Shown one piece after another: positions 47,161 through 56,683 of a stretch of 64,000 nucleotides of DNA. The number at the start of each line of letters is the position of its first letter. Position 1 is the first letter of the stretch. The stretch spans positions 186,001-250,000 of the forward strand of contig JAOAUZ010000002.1 of NCBI GenBank assembly GCA_025464625.1. Direction: 5' to 3'. The notes beneath the pieces were generated by a model. It was not told the DNA's origin and did no database searches. It saw only the letters and a list, made by a program, of their open reading frames with translations. The position numbers and the translations under genes were made by a program. Source of the stretch: Rickettsiales bacterium. GTDB taxonomy: Bacteria; Pseudomonadota; Alphaproteobacteria; Rickettsiales; SXRF01.

Positions 47161-47973
47161 TTATGCAGCTTCTGCTTCTTTCCTGCGAATACGTTCACGT
47201 TTTAATAGCTCGCTCGCAAGCTGGATGTAAGCCTTTGAACCAGCACAATTCATATCATAAATGAGGGCTGGTTTTCCATGCGATGGTGCTTCTGACATAC
47301 GAATATTTCGGGGAATAACAGAGGTATAAACAGTTTCTCCAAAATAGCTGCGAACATCACGTTCAATTTGTTCCGTAAATTTATTACGACGGTCATACAT
47401 GGTAAGAACTATTCCCTGAATGGATAATTCAGCATTCAAATTATTACGAACCAATTCAACTGTGCGAACCAGATGACTGAGTCCTTCCAAAGCATAGAAT
47501 TCACATTGAAGCGGAATCAAAACTGCATCAGCTGCTACAAGGGCATTAATAGTAAGCAGCCCTAATGATGGTGGGCAATCGATAAGTATATAATCATAGT
47601 TATGTGGGTTGCCAGCAAGCGCATTTTTTAATCTGAATTCGCGTTTTACGAGGCTTACCATTTCTATCTCAGCCCCTGATAAATCAATCGTTGCGGGAAC
47701 GATATGAAGGTTGGGAACAGCCGTTTTTTGAATGGCTTTGCTAACATCTATATCATCTAAAACAACTTCATAAGATGTAATTTTACGATTATTCAGAGAT
47801 ATGCCAAGACCTGTACTAGCATTGCCTTGCGGATCAAAATCTATGATTAAAACTTTTTTATCAACTGCTGCCAAAGCCGTCGCCAAATTAACAGTAGTAG
47901 TAGTTTTTCCAACTCCACCCTTCTGATTCACGATGGCAAGAATTCTTGGTTTTTGTATTTCTGATATACCCAT
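47161..47973 (-). CDS. parA: Chromosome partitioning ATPase ParA
   Basis: 270 residues. Deviant Walker A KGGVGKTTTTVNLATALA (about residue 18), Walker A' LIIDFDPQGNAST and Walker B DYILIDCPPSLG. Drives segregation of ParB-parS complexes along the nucleoid. The start lies three bases downstream of rsmG's end region and the stop 20 bases before parB. Length and motifs are normal. Confidence 0.95.
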   Translation of the reverse strand: MGISEIQKPRILAIVNQKGGVGKTTTTVNLATALAAVDKKVLIIDFDPQGNASTGLGISLNNRKITSYEVVLDDIDVSKAIQKTAVPNLHIVPATIDLSGAEIEMVSLVKREFRLKNALAGNPHNYDYILIDCPPSLGLLTINALVAADAVLIPLQCEFYALEGLSHLVRTVELVRNNLNAELSIQGIVLTMYDRRNKFTEQIERDVRSYFGETVYTSVIPRNIRMSEAPSHGKPALIYDMNCAGSKAYIQLASELLKRERIRRKEAEAA

Positions 47974-47975
47974 TA

Positions 47976-48590
47976 CTATACCTTCCTGATATTAGAAATA
48001 TTTAGTATAACACTCTGTGAGTCAGCAATACTGGACGTTACAAACATATCATATTGCCAATTTTTCAAAGCATTATTACTTTCAATACTATAATTTTTTC
48101 CTTTATGAAAGAGGCAAATCGTTTCACGTGAAACTGAAGTTGATATTAATTGAAACAATTTTTCTAATGGAGCGCACGCCCGTGAAATAAATATATCAAC
48201 TTTTTCGATTGGATTATTTTCTATTCGACAATTGTGGATAGAGACTTTGGTATTTGTTACCCTAGAAACCTCTCTTAAAAATGCAACTTTACGAGAGTCG
48301 CTCTCAATTAAATGGACATTTTTATAGCCATAAATAGCTAGAGCCATCCCCGGAAAGCCAGCCCCACTACCGAGATCTACAATAACATGGTTTTTATCTT
48401 CTATATATTTCACTAATTGAAGCGAATCTAAAAAATGCCTTCTCCAAACATCTGATAAAGTATCGTTTCCAACTAAATTTATTTTGGCTTGCCATTTCAA
48501 TAACAAATCATGATAGATGGATAGTGATTCAAAAGTTTCACGTGAAACTGGAAGATATGAATTTAGTAATTCAAATGAATTGTCAGGCAC
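47976..48590 (-). CDS. rsmG: 16S rRNA (guanine-527-N7)-methyltransferase RsmG
   Basis: 204 residues. SAM motif [18 protein letters not shown] (about residue 72) and the conserved [11 protein letters not shown]. Methylates G527 of 16S rRNA; loss gives low-level streptomycin resistance. Two parS sites are embedded in the reading frame and are read as Val-Ser-Arg-Glu-Thr near residue 15 and residue 153. Overlaps mnmG by eight bases. Confidence 0.93.
   Translation of the reverse strand: MPDNSFELLNSYLPVSRETFESLSIYHDLLLKWQAKINLVGNDTLSDVWRRHFLDSLQLVKYIEDKNHVIVDLGSGAGFPGMALAIYGYKNVHLIESDSRKVAFLREVSRVTNTKVSIHNCRIENNPIEKVDIFISRACAPLEKLFQLISTSVSRETICLFHKGKNYSIESNNALKNWQYDMFVTSSIADSQSVILNISNIRKV
48121..48134. 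promoter_or_regulatory. parS site 1 (within rsmG)
   Basis: GTTTCACGTGAAAC, the perfect palindromic core of the chromosomal parS consensus, bound by ParB. It lies about one kilobase from parB. Confidence 0.85.
48535..48548. promoter_or_regulatory. parS site 2 (5' end of rsmG)
   Basis: Identical GTTTCACGTGAAAC core, encoding Val-Ser-Arg-Glu-Thr near the RsmG N-terminus. Confidence 0.85.
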
Positions 48591-50463
48591 AAAATTTTAT
48601 CTCATCATTGTTTAAAATTGGCTTTTTGATATGCCCAATCAAAGTTATAATCGCCGCTGGAGTCATTCCCTGTATACGACTAGCCGCCCCGATGTTATGA
48701 GGCTTGTGAAATTTCAATTTATTCTTTATTTCTGTAGATAGTGATGGGAGCAAATCATAATCTACAGAAGATGGGATAAGCAATTCCTCTTCTCTTTTGA
48801 AAACAATAATATCTTGTTCCTGCTTTTCTAAATACCCATCATATAACGCCTCTATTTCAATCTGCTCAACGATATCTTTTGGTATTTCGTGGAGTTCTGA
48901 CCAAATTCTACATATATCTTGGAAATTAATATGCGGATATGTGAGTAGCTCAAATGCCGAACGCCTCACACCATCATGATTCAAGACAATATTTGACAAT
49001 TTTGCCTGATTAGGAGTTATAGTTAGTTGTTTTAGAGTTTCACGTGAAACCGAAAGTGATTCTATTTTCTTATTAAACACATTTTCACGAACAGAAGCTA
49101 CGCAACCAATGTCAATCCCCTTCCCAGTTAAACGTAAATCAGCATTGTCAGCCCTCAGGCTCAACCTATATTCCGAACGAGATGTAAACATACGGTATGG
49201 TTCGCTAGTGCCATAAGTGATTAAATCATCAATCATAACACCTATATAAGCATCGGATCTATCAATAATAAATGGTTTCGAGCCAGCCGCAGAAAGGGCC
49301 GCGTTTAATCCCGCGACGAGCCCCTGCCCACCCGCTTCTTCATAACCAGTTGTTCCGTTGATTTGCCCAGCAAAATAAAGCCCTTTCACCTTTTTTGTTT
49401 CTAAGGTCGGATTTAATTCCCTCGGGTCAACATAATCATATTCAATGGCATAACCAGGGCGGATAATTCGAACATTTTCCAACGCAGGAATGGTTTTTAT
49501 CATTTCAATTTGCACATCCTCAGGAAGTGATGTTGATATGCCATTCGGATAAACCGTGTCATCATCAAGCCCTTCAGGTTCAAGAAAAATCTGATGGTTT
49601 TCGCGGGCAGCAAAACGTACAACTTTATCTTCAATTGACGGGCAATAGCGAGGTCCAGTGCTTTCAATTTGTCCAGAATACATAGGCGCGCGGTGAAGAT
49701 TGGCGCGAATAATTTCATGAGTTTCTGGTTGGGTGTGAGTAATATAACAAGATATTTGCGGAACATTCACTTTGTCTGTGAGATATGAAAAAGGCGTTGG
49801 CGGATTATCACCTTTTTGTTCTTCTAATATACTCCAATTTATTGTTTTTCCGTCTAATCGAGCTGGTGTTCCTGTCTTTAACCTACCAACATTAAATTCA
49901 AGTTTTTTCAAAGTGTTAGATAGCCCGATTGATGGTGCGTCCCCTACTCTACCAGCGCGAATTTTGGTTTCGCCAATATGCATCAAACCATTGAGAAATG
50001 TCCCCGTAGTAAGCACCACTTTTCCAGCTTTTATGGTTTTTCCCGATGCTAAAACAACGCCCTGAACTTCCCTATCATCACTTACCAGCAAATCCTCAAC
50101 CGCATCTTCGATAATGGTCAGATTTTTATATTCCGACAAAACTTCCTGCATTGCCAAGCGGTATAATTTGCGATCCGCCTGCGCGCGTGGCCCACGAACG
50201 GCTGGGCCTTTGCTGGCGTTGAGAATTCGGTAATGAATGCCTGCGCGATCAATTACTTTGCCCATCACACCATCAAGAGCATCAATTTCCCGAACTAGAG
50301 TTCCCTTAGCAATTCCGCCAATCGCAGGGTTACAGGACATTTCACCGATGGTCGCAAATTTATGAGTAATAAGCGCGGTTTTCGCCCCTACCCGCGCCGA
50401 AGCCGCCGCTGCCTCACAGCCAGCATGCCCACCACCAATAATTATTACGTCATAGTTATACAT
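48583..50463 (-). CDS. mnmG: tRNA uridine 5-carboxymethylaminomethyl modification enzyme MnmG (GidA)
   Basis: 626 residues, the normal length. FAD-binding [17 protein letters not shown] at the N-terminus, [11 protein letters not shown], and [17 protein letters not shown] near residue 365. With MnmE it installs the cmnm5 group on wobble U34 of several tRNAs. A parS core at 49037-49050 is embedded and read as Val-Ser-Arg-Glu-Thr near residue 475. Follows mnmE with an intervening structured repeat; overlaps rsmG. Confidence 0.96.
   Translation of the reverse strand: MYNYDVIIIGGGHAGCEAAAASARVGAKTALITHKFATIGEMSCNPAIGGIAKGTLVREIDALDGVMGKVIDRAGIHYRILNASKGPAVRGPRAQADRKLYRLAMQEVLSEYKNLTIIEDAVEDLLVSDDREVQGVVLASGKTIKAGKVVLTTGTFLNGLMHIGETKIRAGRVGDAPSIGLSNTLKKLEFNVGRLKTGTPARLDGKTINWSILEEQKGDNPPTPFSYLTDKVNVPQISCYITHTQPETHEIIRANLHRAPMYSGQIESTGPRYCPSIEDKVVRFAARENHQIFLEPEGLDDDTVYPNGISTSLPEDVQIEMIKTIPALENVRIIRPGYAIEYDYVDPRELNPTLETKKVKGLYFAGQINGTTGYEEAGGQGLVAGLNAALSAAGSKPFIIDRSDAYIGVMIDDLITYGTSEPYRMFTSRSEYRLSLRADNADLRLTGKGIDIGCVASVRENVFNKKIESLSVSRETLKQLTITPNQAKLSNIVLNHDGVRRSAFELLTYPHINFQDICRIWSELHEIPKDIVEQIEIEALYDGYLEKQEQDIIVFKREEELLIPSSVDYDLLPSLSTEIKNKLKFHKPHNIGAASRIQGMTPAAIITLIGHIKKPILNNDEIKFCA
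49037..49050. promoter_or_regulatory. parS site 3 (within mnmG)
   Basis: Third exact GTTTCACGTGAAAC core. The three sites span 930 bases and are all within coding sequence. Confidence 0.85.
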
Positions 50464-50487
50464 TCTATCGTCTCATAAATTAAAATA

Positions 50488-50550
50488 ACCAGATCCCGCA
50501 ACAAGTGCGGGATGACGGGAATCTATGCAGCATAGCTGCCAAGATTTACC
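50488..50550 (-). repeat. Stop-codon-abutting two-hairpin repeat, copy 2 (mnmE/mnmG)
   Basis: On the minus strand it begins GGTAAATCTT one base after the mnmE TGA and ends GGATCTGGT, like 21702-21764 after cysD. Hairpin 1 reads GGCAGC-TAT-GCTGC here against AGTGGC-TTT-GCCACT there: paired positions changed together. Hairpin 2 is almost identical (ATCCCGC/GCGGGAT). It fills most of the 88-base mnmE-mnmG gap. Confidence 0.65.
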
Positions 50551-50551
50551 A

Positions 50552-51955
50552 TCATTTCCCAATACAAAACTGCTTAAAAATGATGTCCAATACATCATCT
50601 ACCTGAATTTTGCCAGTGATTTTACCAATAGCCAGTGCCGCACGGCGTAATTCCTCACAGGAAAGCTCAAGTGGCTTGGGAGTTAAAGCCGCATTTAGCA
50701 GCAATTCTGCCTCTTGCAACAAAGCGCGGTGACGATTACGCGTGATAAATGGTGCAGCGTTACCAGCAAAGAAATTTTTTACTTTTTCTTCTATTTTAGA
50801 TAGCAAAAACTCTATTCCTTCATTGTTTTTTGTTGAAATATCAACAATGTCAACCCCGCCCCAGCCTACGCTGGGGTAAACCTTCGGGCGGGGATCTAGG
50901 GCAAATAGTTCTGTAATTATTTGTAGCTTAAGATCCCCGCTCAAGGCGGGGATGACAGCATCAACTTTACTAATTATTACGATAGTGTTTTCGTCTAGCA
51001 ATTCCCTTGTGTGAGCGTCCATATTTGGTAGCTCGGCAGCATCAAACAATGCCAGTTTTATGTCTGCCTGCCCTGCCCTTGCCCGCGCACGGCGAATCCC
51101 CTCCTCCTCTATTTCATCACCAGCATCACGCAACCCCGCAGTATCTGTAAGAATTACGGGATAACCAGCAATATCCATATATACCTCTATAATATCGCGG
51201 GTTGTGCCTGCATGGTGCGAAACTATGGCTGCATCACGCCCAGCTAGCGCATTTAATAAACTCGATTTGCCAGCATTAGGCGCACCAACAATCACTATAG
51301 ATAAACCTTCGCGCAAACGCTCACCACGTTTACTATCTGCCAAAGCATCACATATAGTTTTTTGTAGAGAAATAATTGTTTCACGCCACTGAGCAAGAAC
51401 TGACTCAGGAATTTCTTCATCAGGAAAATCAATATAAGCTTCAAGTAATGCCAAACAGCTAATGGTTTTGGTGCGGATTTCATCATAAAATACACTCATT
51501 GCACCTTGCATCTGGCGCATGGCTTGCGTTTTTTGCGCGCTGGTGTCAGCATTAATTAAATCAGCAAGCCCTTCAGCTTCCATCAAATCCAATTTTCCGT
51601 TTATAAAGGCTCTACGAGTGAATTCGCCAGCTTCGGCAGCATACATACCAGCCATGCCCGAAAGCACATCTAAAACCTCGCGTATTACAGCGAGGCTTCC
51701 ATGCAAATGCAATTCCACTACATCTTCGCCAGTGAAGCTATGCGGAGCTTTGAAATATATAACCAAGCCTTTATCAATAATTTCACCAGATGAAGGATTG
51801 CGGATGACACAATATTTTGCATAGTTGGGAAGCGGGCAGGGCGCGCCAATGAGCAAAGCAAGGGCAGGGGCTGCACCCGCGCCAGAGATGCGAATTATAG
51901 CCACGCCCGACTTGGCAGGAGCAGTGGCAAGAGCAAATATTGTACGGTTGGTCAT
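50552..51955 (-). CDS. mnmE: tRNA modification GTPase MnmE (TrmE)
   Basis: 467 residues. N-terminal tetrahydrofolate-binding domain (SGEIIDKGLVIYFKAPHSFTGED), helical domain, and inserted G domain: G1 GAPNAGKSSLLN (about 223), G2 TTRDI, G3 DTAGLRD, G4 as SKVD instead of the usual NKxD, and C-terminal FCIGK with the catalytic Cys. Partner of MnmG in wobble-uridine modification. After G4, residues about 333-369 are extra and encoded by a palindromic repeat, so the G domain carries a roughly 35-residue insertion. The gene is in frame throughout. Confidence 0.95.
   Translation of the reverse strand: MTNRTIFALATAPAKSGVAIIRISGAGAAPALALLIGAPCPLPNYAKYCVIRNPSSGEIIDKGLVIYFKAPHSFTGEDVVELHLHGSLAVIREVLDVLSGMAGMYAAEAGEFTRRAFINGKLDLMEAEGLADLINADTSAQKTQAMRQMQGAMSVFYDEIRTKTISCLALLEAYIDFPDEEIPESVLAQWRETIISLQKTICDALADSKRGERLREGLSIVIVGAPNAGKSSLLNALAGRDAAIVSHHAGTTRDIIEVYMDIAGYPVILTDTAGLRDAGDEIEEEGIRRARARAGQADIKLALFDAAELPNMDAHTRELLDENTIVIISKVDAVIPALSGDLKLQIITELFALDPRPKVYPSVGWGGVDIVDISTKNNEGIEFLLSKIEEKVKNFFAGNAAPFITRNRHRALLQEAELLLNAALTPKPLELSCEELRRAALAIGKITGKIQVDDVLDIIFKQFCIGK
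50849..50957. repeat. Palindromic repeat inserted in frame within mnmE
   Basis: Hairpins CCCCAGC/GCTGGGG (50859-50876) and GATCCCCGC..GCGGGGATGAC (50932-50956) with a partner GGCGGGGATCTAG (50887-50899). The right end nearly matches the intergenic repeat at 11039-11066. It encodes residues such as PALSGDLKL and LDPRPKVYP in MnmE, between the G4 and G5 regions. Confidence 0.65.
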
Positions 51956-51980
51956 CCTGTCATAAGTAATGCGCTTTTCG

Positions 51981-52286
51981 CTATTTCTCCAGTGCTTTTA
52001 TTACGTTCAGAAGCGTTTGGATGCGTTTCGGATCGCTTTCATAACGGTTTATTTCCTGCTTCATAGCAATCATGGAAGCTTCTAAAATATCCTCAATACT
52101 GGTTTGAAGTCTTGCTTTTGTTTCAGCAAGAACACGCTCATATTCCATAATAAATTCAGGGATTTGCTTCCACCGTGACAATGTTTCACGGCGCAATTTT
52201 AACTGTATGGAAATTGATGTTGAGGAGTCACCGCGTACCAAAAAATGGATGGCTTTTATCTGTTTTGCTGTGAGTTTATGTGACAT
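51981..52286 (-). CDS. Small helix-turn-helix protein, 101 residues
   Basis: The N-terminal part LTAKQIKAIHFLVRGDSSTSISIQLKLRRETLSRWK resembles the HTH of phBC6A51/terminase-small-subunit-like proteins and of short regulators. The remainder is helical (ETKARLQTSIEDILEASMIA). Role unknown. It lies 25 bases upstream of mnmE on the same strand and could be co-transcribed with it. Between it and yejF, about 105 bases contain a degraded repeat-like sequence but no gene. Confidence 0.6.
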   Translation of the reverse strand: MSHKLTAKQIKAIHFLVRGDSSTSISIQLKLRRETLSRWKQIPEFIMEYERVLAETKARLQTSIEDILEASMIAMKQEINRYESDPKRIQTLLNVIKALEK

Positions 52287-52391
52287 TTTTTTAACCTTTT
52301 AACCAGTTTACTGTTACGCAGGTAGTCAAGATCATTCGGCTACGATCCGTTTCGCTCAGGATGACATGGTTATAAAGTGGCAGGGAAGGGG

Positions 52392-53942
52392 TTAATCTCT
52401 TAAAAACGCGGCATCTATCAGGGTTTTGGTATATTCATGTTGAGGATTTTGGAAAATATCGGCGGTTTTGCCTTGCTCCATAATTTTTCCGCCACGCATA
52501 ACGATTAAATTTTGCGCGATGGCACGGATAACCCGCAAATCATGGCTGATAAATAGATAGCTAATGCCCCTAGTTTTCTGGAAATGTTTTAGCAAATCAA
52601 TAATCTGCGCCTGCACCGATAAATCAAGGGCAGAGGTCGGCTCATCCAGCACCACCAGACTCGGTTTCAGAACCATAGCGCGGGCAATGCTAATACGCTG
52701 ACGCTGCCCACCAGAAAACTCGTGCGGATAGCGATCTTTTATATCCAGTGGCAAGCCAACTTCGAGCAATATCTGGTCAATCTCCGCTTCACGTTCAGCA
52801 GGGGTTTTATCGGGGTAATGCACTAAAAAACCTTCTGAAATAATATCACGCACGCGCATCCGCGGATTCAGACTGGAATAGGGGTCTTGAAACACAAGCT
52901 GCATTTTGGAGCGGAGAGGGCGGATGGCTTTGGTTTTCAATTCATCTATAGACTGCCCCAGAAAAACGATTTTTCCTTCACTTTTTATCAGGCGGAGCAA
53001 GGCAAAACCAAGCGTGGTTTTACCAGAGCCAGACTCACCAACAATACCCAATGTTGACGACTCCAACAAAGATATTGATACATCATCTACCGCTTTAACA
53101 TAGCCAGAAACTCGCTGTAAAAAGCCGCTTTTAATCGGGAAATAAACTTTGAGGCTTTGACATTCAATAATTGTTTTGGCATCCGCGGGGACGGGCAGGG
53201 GGCTGCCTTTTGGTTCAGAAGCCAATAAATGTTTAGTATAGCTATGCTGCGGGTTAGCAAATATCTCAGAAACCTTGCCCTGCTCAACAATTTCACCCTT
53301 ATACATAACCGCCACACGATCAGCCAGCCTGCGCACAATCGTTAGATCATGAGTGATAAAAATCATCGCCATATTCATGGATTTTTGCAAATCTTTGAGC
53401 AATTTTAGTATCTTGATTTGAATAGTAACATCAACCGCCGTTGTTGGCTCATCGGCGATCAGTAGGTCAGGATTATTGGCAATCGCCATTGCAATCATCA
53501 CGCGCTGGCGTTCTCCGCCAGATAGTTCGTGAGGATAGGCATCCAGCCTGTCTTTGAATTTTTCTAGTCCCACTTGCTCTAGTAGCTTTACAATCCTGTT
53601 TTTATCATCAGCAGCGAGCATTTCTCCAATCTGTTTGCTGATGGTATGCAGAGGATTAAGCGCGGTCATCGGCTCTTGAAAAATCATGCTGATGCGCTTA
53701 CCACGCAGTTTTTGAAATGATTTTTTTTCTAGTAATTCCTCACCATTGAAAAATATATTTCCACTTATTTTTGCACCAGCAGGCTGCAAACCAAGGCAGG
53801 AGAGGGCGGTTAGCGATTTACCAGAGCCAGACTCACCAACCACCGCCAGCATTTCCCCTTTTTCCACTACAAAGGAAATATCACGCAGAATTTGCGAGTT
53901 ACCGAATGAAAGCGATAGATTTTCTACTTTTAACATTGTCAC
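52392..53942 (-). CDS. yejF: Microcin C/oligopeptide ABC transporter ATP-binding protein YejF
   Basis: 516 residues: two complete ABC domains in tandem, as in YejF. First Walker [14 protein letters not shown] (about 35), signature [15 protein letters not shown]; second Walker [14 protein letters not shown] (about 305), signature [17 protein letters not shown], Walker [11 protein letters not shown]. Energises the YejABE permease for peptides and peptide-like antibiotics. It is separated from yejE by a small gene on the other strand, so it needs its own promoter or read-through. Confidence 0.93.
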   Translation of the reverse strand: MTMLKVENLSLSFGNSQILRDISFVVEKGEMLAVVGESGSGKSLTALSCLGLQPAGAKISGNIFFNGEELLEKKSFQKLRGKRISMIFQEPMTALNPLHTISKQIGEMLAADDKNRIVKLLEQVGLEKFKDRLDAYPHELSGGERQRVMIAMAIANNPDLLIADEPTTAVDVTIQIKILKLLKDLQKSMNMAMIFITHDLTIVRRLADRVAVMYKGEIVEQGKVSEIFANPQHSYTKHLLASEPKGSPLPVPADAKTIIECQSLKVYFPIKSGFLQRVSGYVKAVDDVSISLLESSTLGIVGESGSGKTTLGFALLRLIKSEGKIVFLGQSIDELKTKAIRPLRSKMQLVFQDPYSSLNPRMRVRDIISEGFLVHYPDKTPAEREAEIDQILLEVGLPLDIKDRYPHEFSGGQRQRISIARAMVLKPSLVVLDEPTSALDLSVQAQIIDLLKHFQKTRGISYLFISHDLRVIRAIAQNLIVMRGGKIMEQGKTADIFQNPQHEYTKTLIDAAFLRD

Positions 53943-54034
53943 AGAATTTTAATATTTACTTTGTTAAAAACACATTATAATCACAGCATCTATCACGCTT
54001 TTTTCAATTTTGCATGTAATTAAGAGAATTTTTT

Positions 54035-54259
54035 ATGAATGATGAAACACCTAAAACAAATATGGAAGAATATCTGCAAGCTGCACAGGAAGAAAATGCA
54101 AGAAGAATGCGGGTGACTGGTTTACCAGCAACAGGGGTTGATCCATCCACAGTAAAATGGACAGAGGTCGCAGGAAAAAAACCACTAAAACCTAGATTGC
54201 TGAAAGAGCGTGGTGATGGTAATGAAATAGATGGAAAAGACGGCTGCTGGCGGGATTAG
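54035..54259 (+). CDS. Small hydrophilic protein, 74 residues
   Basis: MNDETPKTNMEEYLQAAQEENARRMR opens a charged sequence ending RGDGNEIDGKDGCWRD. The C-terminal NEIDGKDG slightly resembles the EIGGRDGPEPTRYGDWE end of DUF1674 (SDHAF4-like) proteins but the conserved terminus is missing, so that assignment is weak. It is placed on the plus strand between the minus-strand yejF and yejE and overlaps the yejE stop by four bases. Confidence 0.5.
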   Translation: MNDETPKTNMEEYLQAAQEENARRMRVTGLPATGVDPSTVKWTEVAGKKPLKPRLLKERGDGNEIDGKDGCWRD

Positions 54260-55284
54260 TTTTTAATCACTTTGCGCGGGTCAAAGGCATCGCGCACCGC
54301 TTCGCTGATAAACACAATCAATACCAGCAACATTGCTATCGTGATAAAACCTGTGAAACCCAGCCATGGAGCTTGTGGGTTACTCTTTCCTTGCAGCAAT
54401 AATTCACCAAGTGACGGCGAGCCAACTGGCAAGCCAAAACCAAGAAAATCAAGGGTGGTTAGGGCTGCTATCGCACCACTCATAATAAACGGAATCATAG
54501 TCATTGCCGCAACCATGGCATTAGGCAGAACATGGCGCACCATGATAACAGGCTCAGAAACACCCAGCGCACGCGCAGCCTTTACATAATCAAAATTACG
54601 AGCGCGCAGGAACTCGGCGCGCACCACACCAGTTAGCGACATCCATTTGAATAATAATAAAATAATAAGCAACCACCAGAAATTTGGTGTAACCAGACTC
54701 GCCAGAATAATGAGTAAAAACAGCTCAGGAAGCCCCGACCATATCTCCATAAAACGCTGGAATAATAAATCCGTCCAGCCACCAAAATAACCTTGCACCG
54801 CACCTGCAAAAACGCCGATTATTCCGCTTAAAACCGTAAGAATAAGCCCAAAAAGAACTGAAATACGGAAACCATACATAAGTCGCGCCAAGACATCACG
54901 CCCTTGATCGTCCGTACCTAGCAGATTCACAGCGGTAGGGGGCGAGGGGGCAGGGCGACCAAGGTCATAATTAATGGTGCTGTAAGCAAAGCGTACTGGT
55001 GGCCAAACCATCCAGCCATTGGTATTTATTTCCTTAGTTATGAACGGATCGCGGTAAATCGCTTCTGTCTCGAAATCACCACCAAAAACCTTGTCGGAAT
55101 AGGTGGTAAATACAGGAAAATAATATTCGTTTTTATATTTAAGAATTATCGGCTTGTCATTGGCGATAATCTCCGAACACAGGCTCGCTATGAATAAAAA
55201 TAAAAATATCCACAAACTCCAAAATCCGCGCTTATTTGCACAGAATAAATCAATACGCCTGCGGGTGAGGGGGGAGAGTGTCAT
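54256..55284 (-). CDS. yejE: Oligopeptide ABC transporter permease YejE
   Basis: 342 residues. Starts with the family's LTRRRIDLFCANKRGFWSLW, has a long periplasmic loop (about 35-130) and five or six membrane segments. The EAA loop reads AARALGVSEPVIMVRHVLPNAM near residue 230. GTDDQGRDVLARLMYGFRIS is the DppC/OppC signature. Its ATG overlaps the DUF559 stop (ATGA), and its ribosome-binding sequence is supplied by the flanking repeat. Confidence 0.93.
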   Translation of the reverse strand: MTLSPLTRRRIDLFCANKRGFWSLWIFLFLFIASLCSEIIANDKPIILKYKNEYYFPVFTTYSDKVFGGDFETEAIYRDPFITKEINTNGWMVWPPVRFAYSTINYDLGRPAPSPPTAVNLLGTDDQGRDVLARLMYGFRISVLFGLILTVLSGIIGVFAGAVQGYFGGWTDLLFQRFMEIWSGLPELFLLIILASLVTPNFWWLLIILLLFKWMSLTGVVRAEFLRARNFDYVKAARALGVSEPVIMVRHVLPNAMVAAMTMIPFIMSGAIAALTTLDFLGFGLPVGSPSLGELLLQGKSNPQAPWLGFTGFITIAMLLVLIVFISEAVRDAFDPRKVIKN

Positions 55285-55709
55285 AGAGCCACCTCTTTTT
55301 CCCTCTCCCTTTCAGGGAGAGGGTTAGGGTGAGGGTTATTATTAGTAGGGTGAGGGTTATTTACCGTATCTCGCACTACCTCCAACACGCCAATAATATT
55401 CTCTAGCACATCATTATTCCAAAAACGCAGTATTGTGTACCCTTCAGATTGTAATGTCCTATCACGAACAATATCTTTTTTACTACCCGCATGTTGCCCG
55501 CCATCAAGCTCAATTATAAGCATTTTATCAACACAGATAAAATCTACAATATAGTTTTTGATTGGATATTGACGGCGAAATTTTAGCTTCTCAAAACGAC
55601 GATCGCGTAAATAATACCAAAGTTTTTCTTCGCAATCGGTCTGATTTTTACGCAAATCTTTTGCCCGATTCACTAGCTTTAGATTTCTTGGATGAGCTTC
55701 TGAGTTCAT
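55281..55709 (-). CDS. DUF559 endonuclease-domain protein (Vsr-like fold) bounded by inverted repeats
   Basis: 142 residues. Core LRKNQTDCEEKLWYYLRDRRF, KFRRQYPIKNYIVDFICVD, IIELDGGQHAGSKKDIVRD and GYTILRFWNNDVLEN is the DUF559/very-short-patch-repair-like endonuclease fold, with probable catalytic Asp (VDF), Glu-x-Asp (ELDGGQH) and His. The last 27 residues (about 116-142; [14 protein letters not shown]) are encoded by the left flanking repeat. Start and stop overlap the neighbouring hydrolase and yejE genes (ATGA both). Function of the family is not established; here it interrupts the yej operon and may be a selfish or mobile gene. Confidence 0.82.
   Translation of the reverse strand: MNSEAHPRNLKLVNRAKDLRKNQTDCEEKLWYYLRDRRFEKLKFRRQYPIKNYIVDFICVDKMLIIELDGGQHAGSKKDIVRDRTLQSEGYTILRFWNNDVLENIIGVLEVVRDTVNNPHPTNNNPHPNPLPEREREKEVAL
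55301..55335. repeat. Left inverted repeat of the DUF559 unit
   Basis: 35 bases containing the perfect hairpin CCCTCTCCCT-TTC-AGGGAGAGGG followed by TTAGGGTGAGGG. Its reverse complement equals 55725-55759 at 34 of 35 positions. A partial extra copy (GTAGGGTGAGGG) follows at 55346-55356. Confidence 0.8.
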
Positions 55710-56683
55710 AGCATATCCTTTTTACCCTCACCCCAACCCTCTCCCTGAAAGGGAGAGGGAGAAGAAAAAAGCTGCTCTCTCTGAAAGGGAGAGGTGGTTG
55801 TAGAAATTCTATACCTCTCAAACCAATTTATACTCTTAGCCAAAACATCATCCCAATAGCGAAGAAGCGCGTGGTTGCCACCATCATAGGATATTAATTC
55901 ATGGTGTTTTTCATATTCATTTAATTTTTCAGATAAAGAGATTGAATGGCTGATTTCTACAGCTTCATCCGCCGTCCCATGCAACAGCAAAAGTGGCGAT
56001 GTTATTTCATCCGCCCAGCAAATAGGAGAGCGTGCCGTTAAGGCTGCCAAAGGGTCTGCCATATAGTCTGGAATGTTAGGTTTATATACGTTTTGTTCCA
56101 TACTGGATCTTTCGCCACGCCACTGCCGTAAATCACTTATCCCCGCAATAGAAACAACCGAGTTGGCTTTAAGACCACGGCGTAGGGCAAGAGCGTTCAT
56201 CATCCCGCCACGCGAATGCCCAAGCATAAAGACATTCTTGCCATCCCATGCAGCGTGTTTCTTTGCAATCTCAAGCAGGTTCAAAATATCATTTACATCC
56301 GCCCCACCGAATTCTTCCCTGCCTTCACCACCATCATTACCGCGATAATTAGAGGCAAAAACCATATACCCAGCCCGCGCAAAAGGAATCATAGAGCGCA
56401 TTGCCGAAAGCACAGTGAGCTTACCATATTCACGACTGCCACCACGGTTATAAATAAGAATCGGGTGGGATTTTTCTTTTATTTCATTGGGTAATGAGGA
56501 AATTCCAGTAACTTTTAACCCATCACTGCTGTAAACAATCTTATTGGTTACAGCATCCTTAGCCTCATCATATTCCTTGCATATTTTGTTATAAAAACTC
56601 TCAGGAAGAGGAGAGGGAAAAACACGAGTATTGGTAAGATGCTCAAGGGAATGAGGGATAAAAGGTTCGGATGATAAAATCAC
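55706..56683 (-). CDS. Alpha/beta hydrolase, prolyl-oligopeptidase (S9)-like
   Basis: 325 residues, no signal peptide. Catalytic triad: nucleophile Ser in [13 protein letters not shown] (about residue 158), Asp in [10 protein letters not shown] (about 240), His in [12 protein letters not shown] (about 275). [13 protein letters not shown] forms the oxyanion strand. Likely cytoplasmic peptidase or esterase; in the yej peptide-uptake operon a peptidase role is plausible. About 30 C-terminal residues ([20 protein letters not shown]) are encoded by the palindromic repeat and lie outside the fold. Starts overlap yejB (ATGA). Confidence 0.78.
   Translation of the reverse strand: MILSSEPFIPHSLEHLTNTRVFPSPLPESFYNKICKEYDEAKDAVTNKIVYSSDGLKVTGISSLPNEIKEKSHPILIYNRGGSREYGKLTVLSAMRSMIPFARAGYMVFASNYRGNDGGEGREEFGGADVNDILNLLEIAKKHAAWDGKNVFMLGHSRGGMMNALALRRGLKANSVVSIAGISDLRQWRGERSSMEQNVYKPNIPDYMADPLAALTARSPICWADEITSPLLLLHGTADEAVEISHSISLSEKLNEYEKHHELISYDGGNHALLRYWDDVLAKSINWFERYRISTTTSPFQREQLFSSPSPFQGEGWGEGKKDML
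55725..55759. repeat. Right inverted repeat of the DUF559 unit
   Basis: Inverted copy of 55301-55335 with one mismatch; perfect stem CCCTCTCCCT/AGGGAGAGGG (55737-55759). A degraded second hairpin of the same family follows at 55775-55793. Related gene-less copy at 10893-10925. Confidence 0.8.

Noticed and set aside
52326-52367. Possible additional palindromic repeat (ATCATTCGGCTACGATCC..GGATGACA)
   Set aside because: Pairing is imperfect and no second copy was found in the window to define it.
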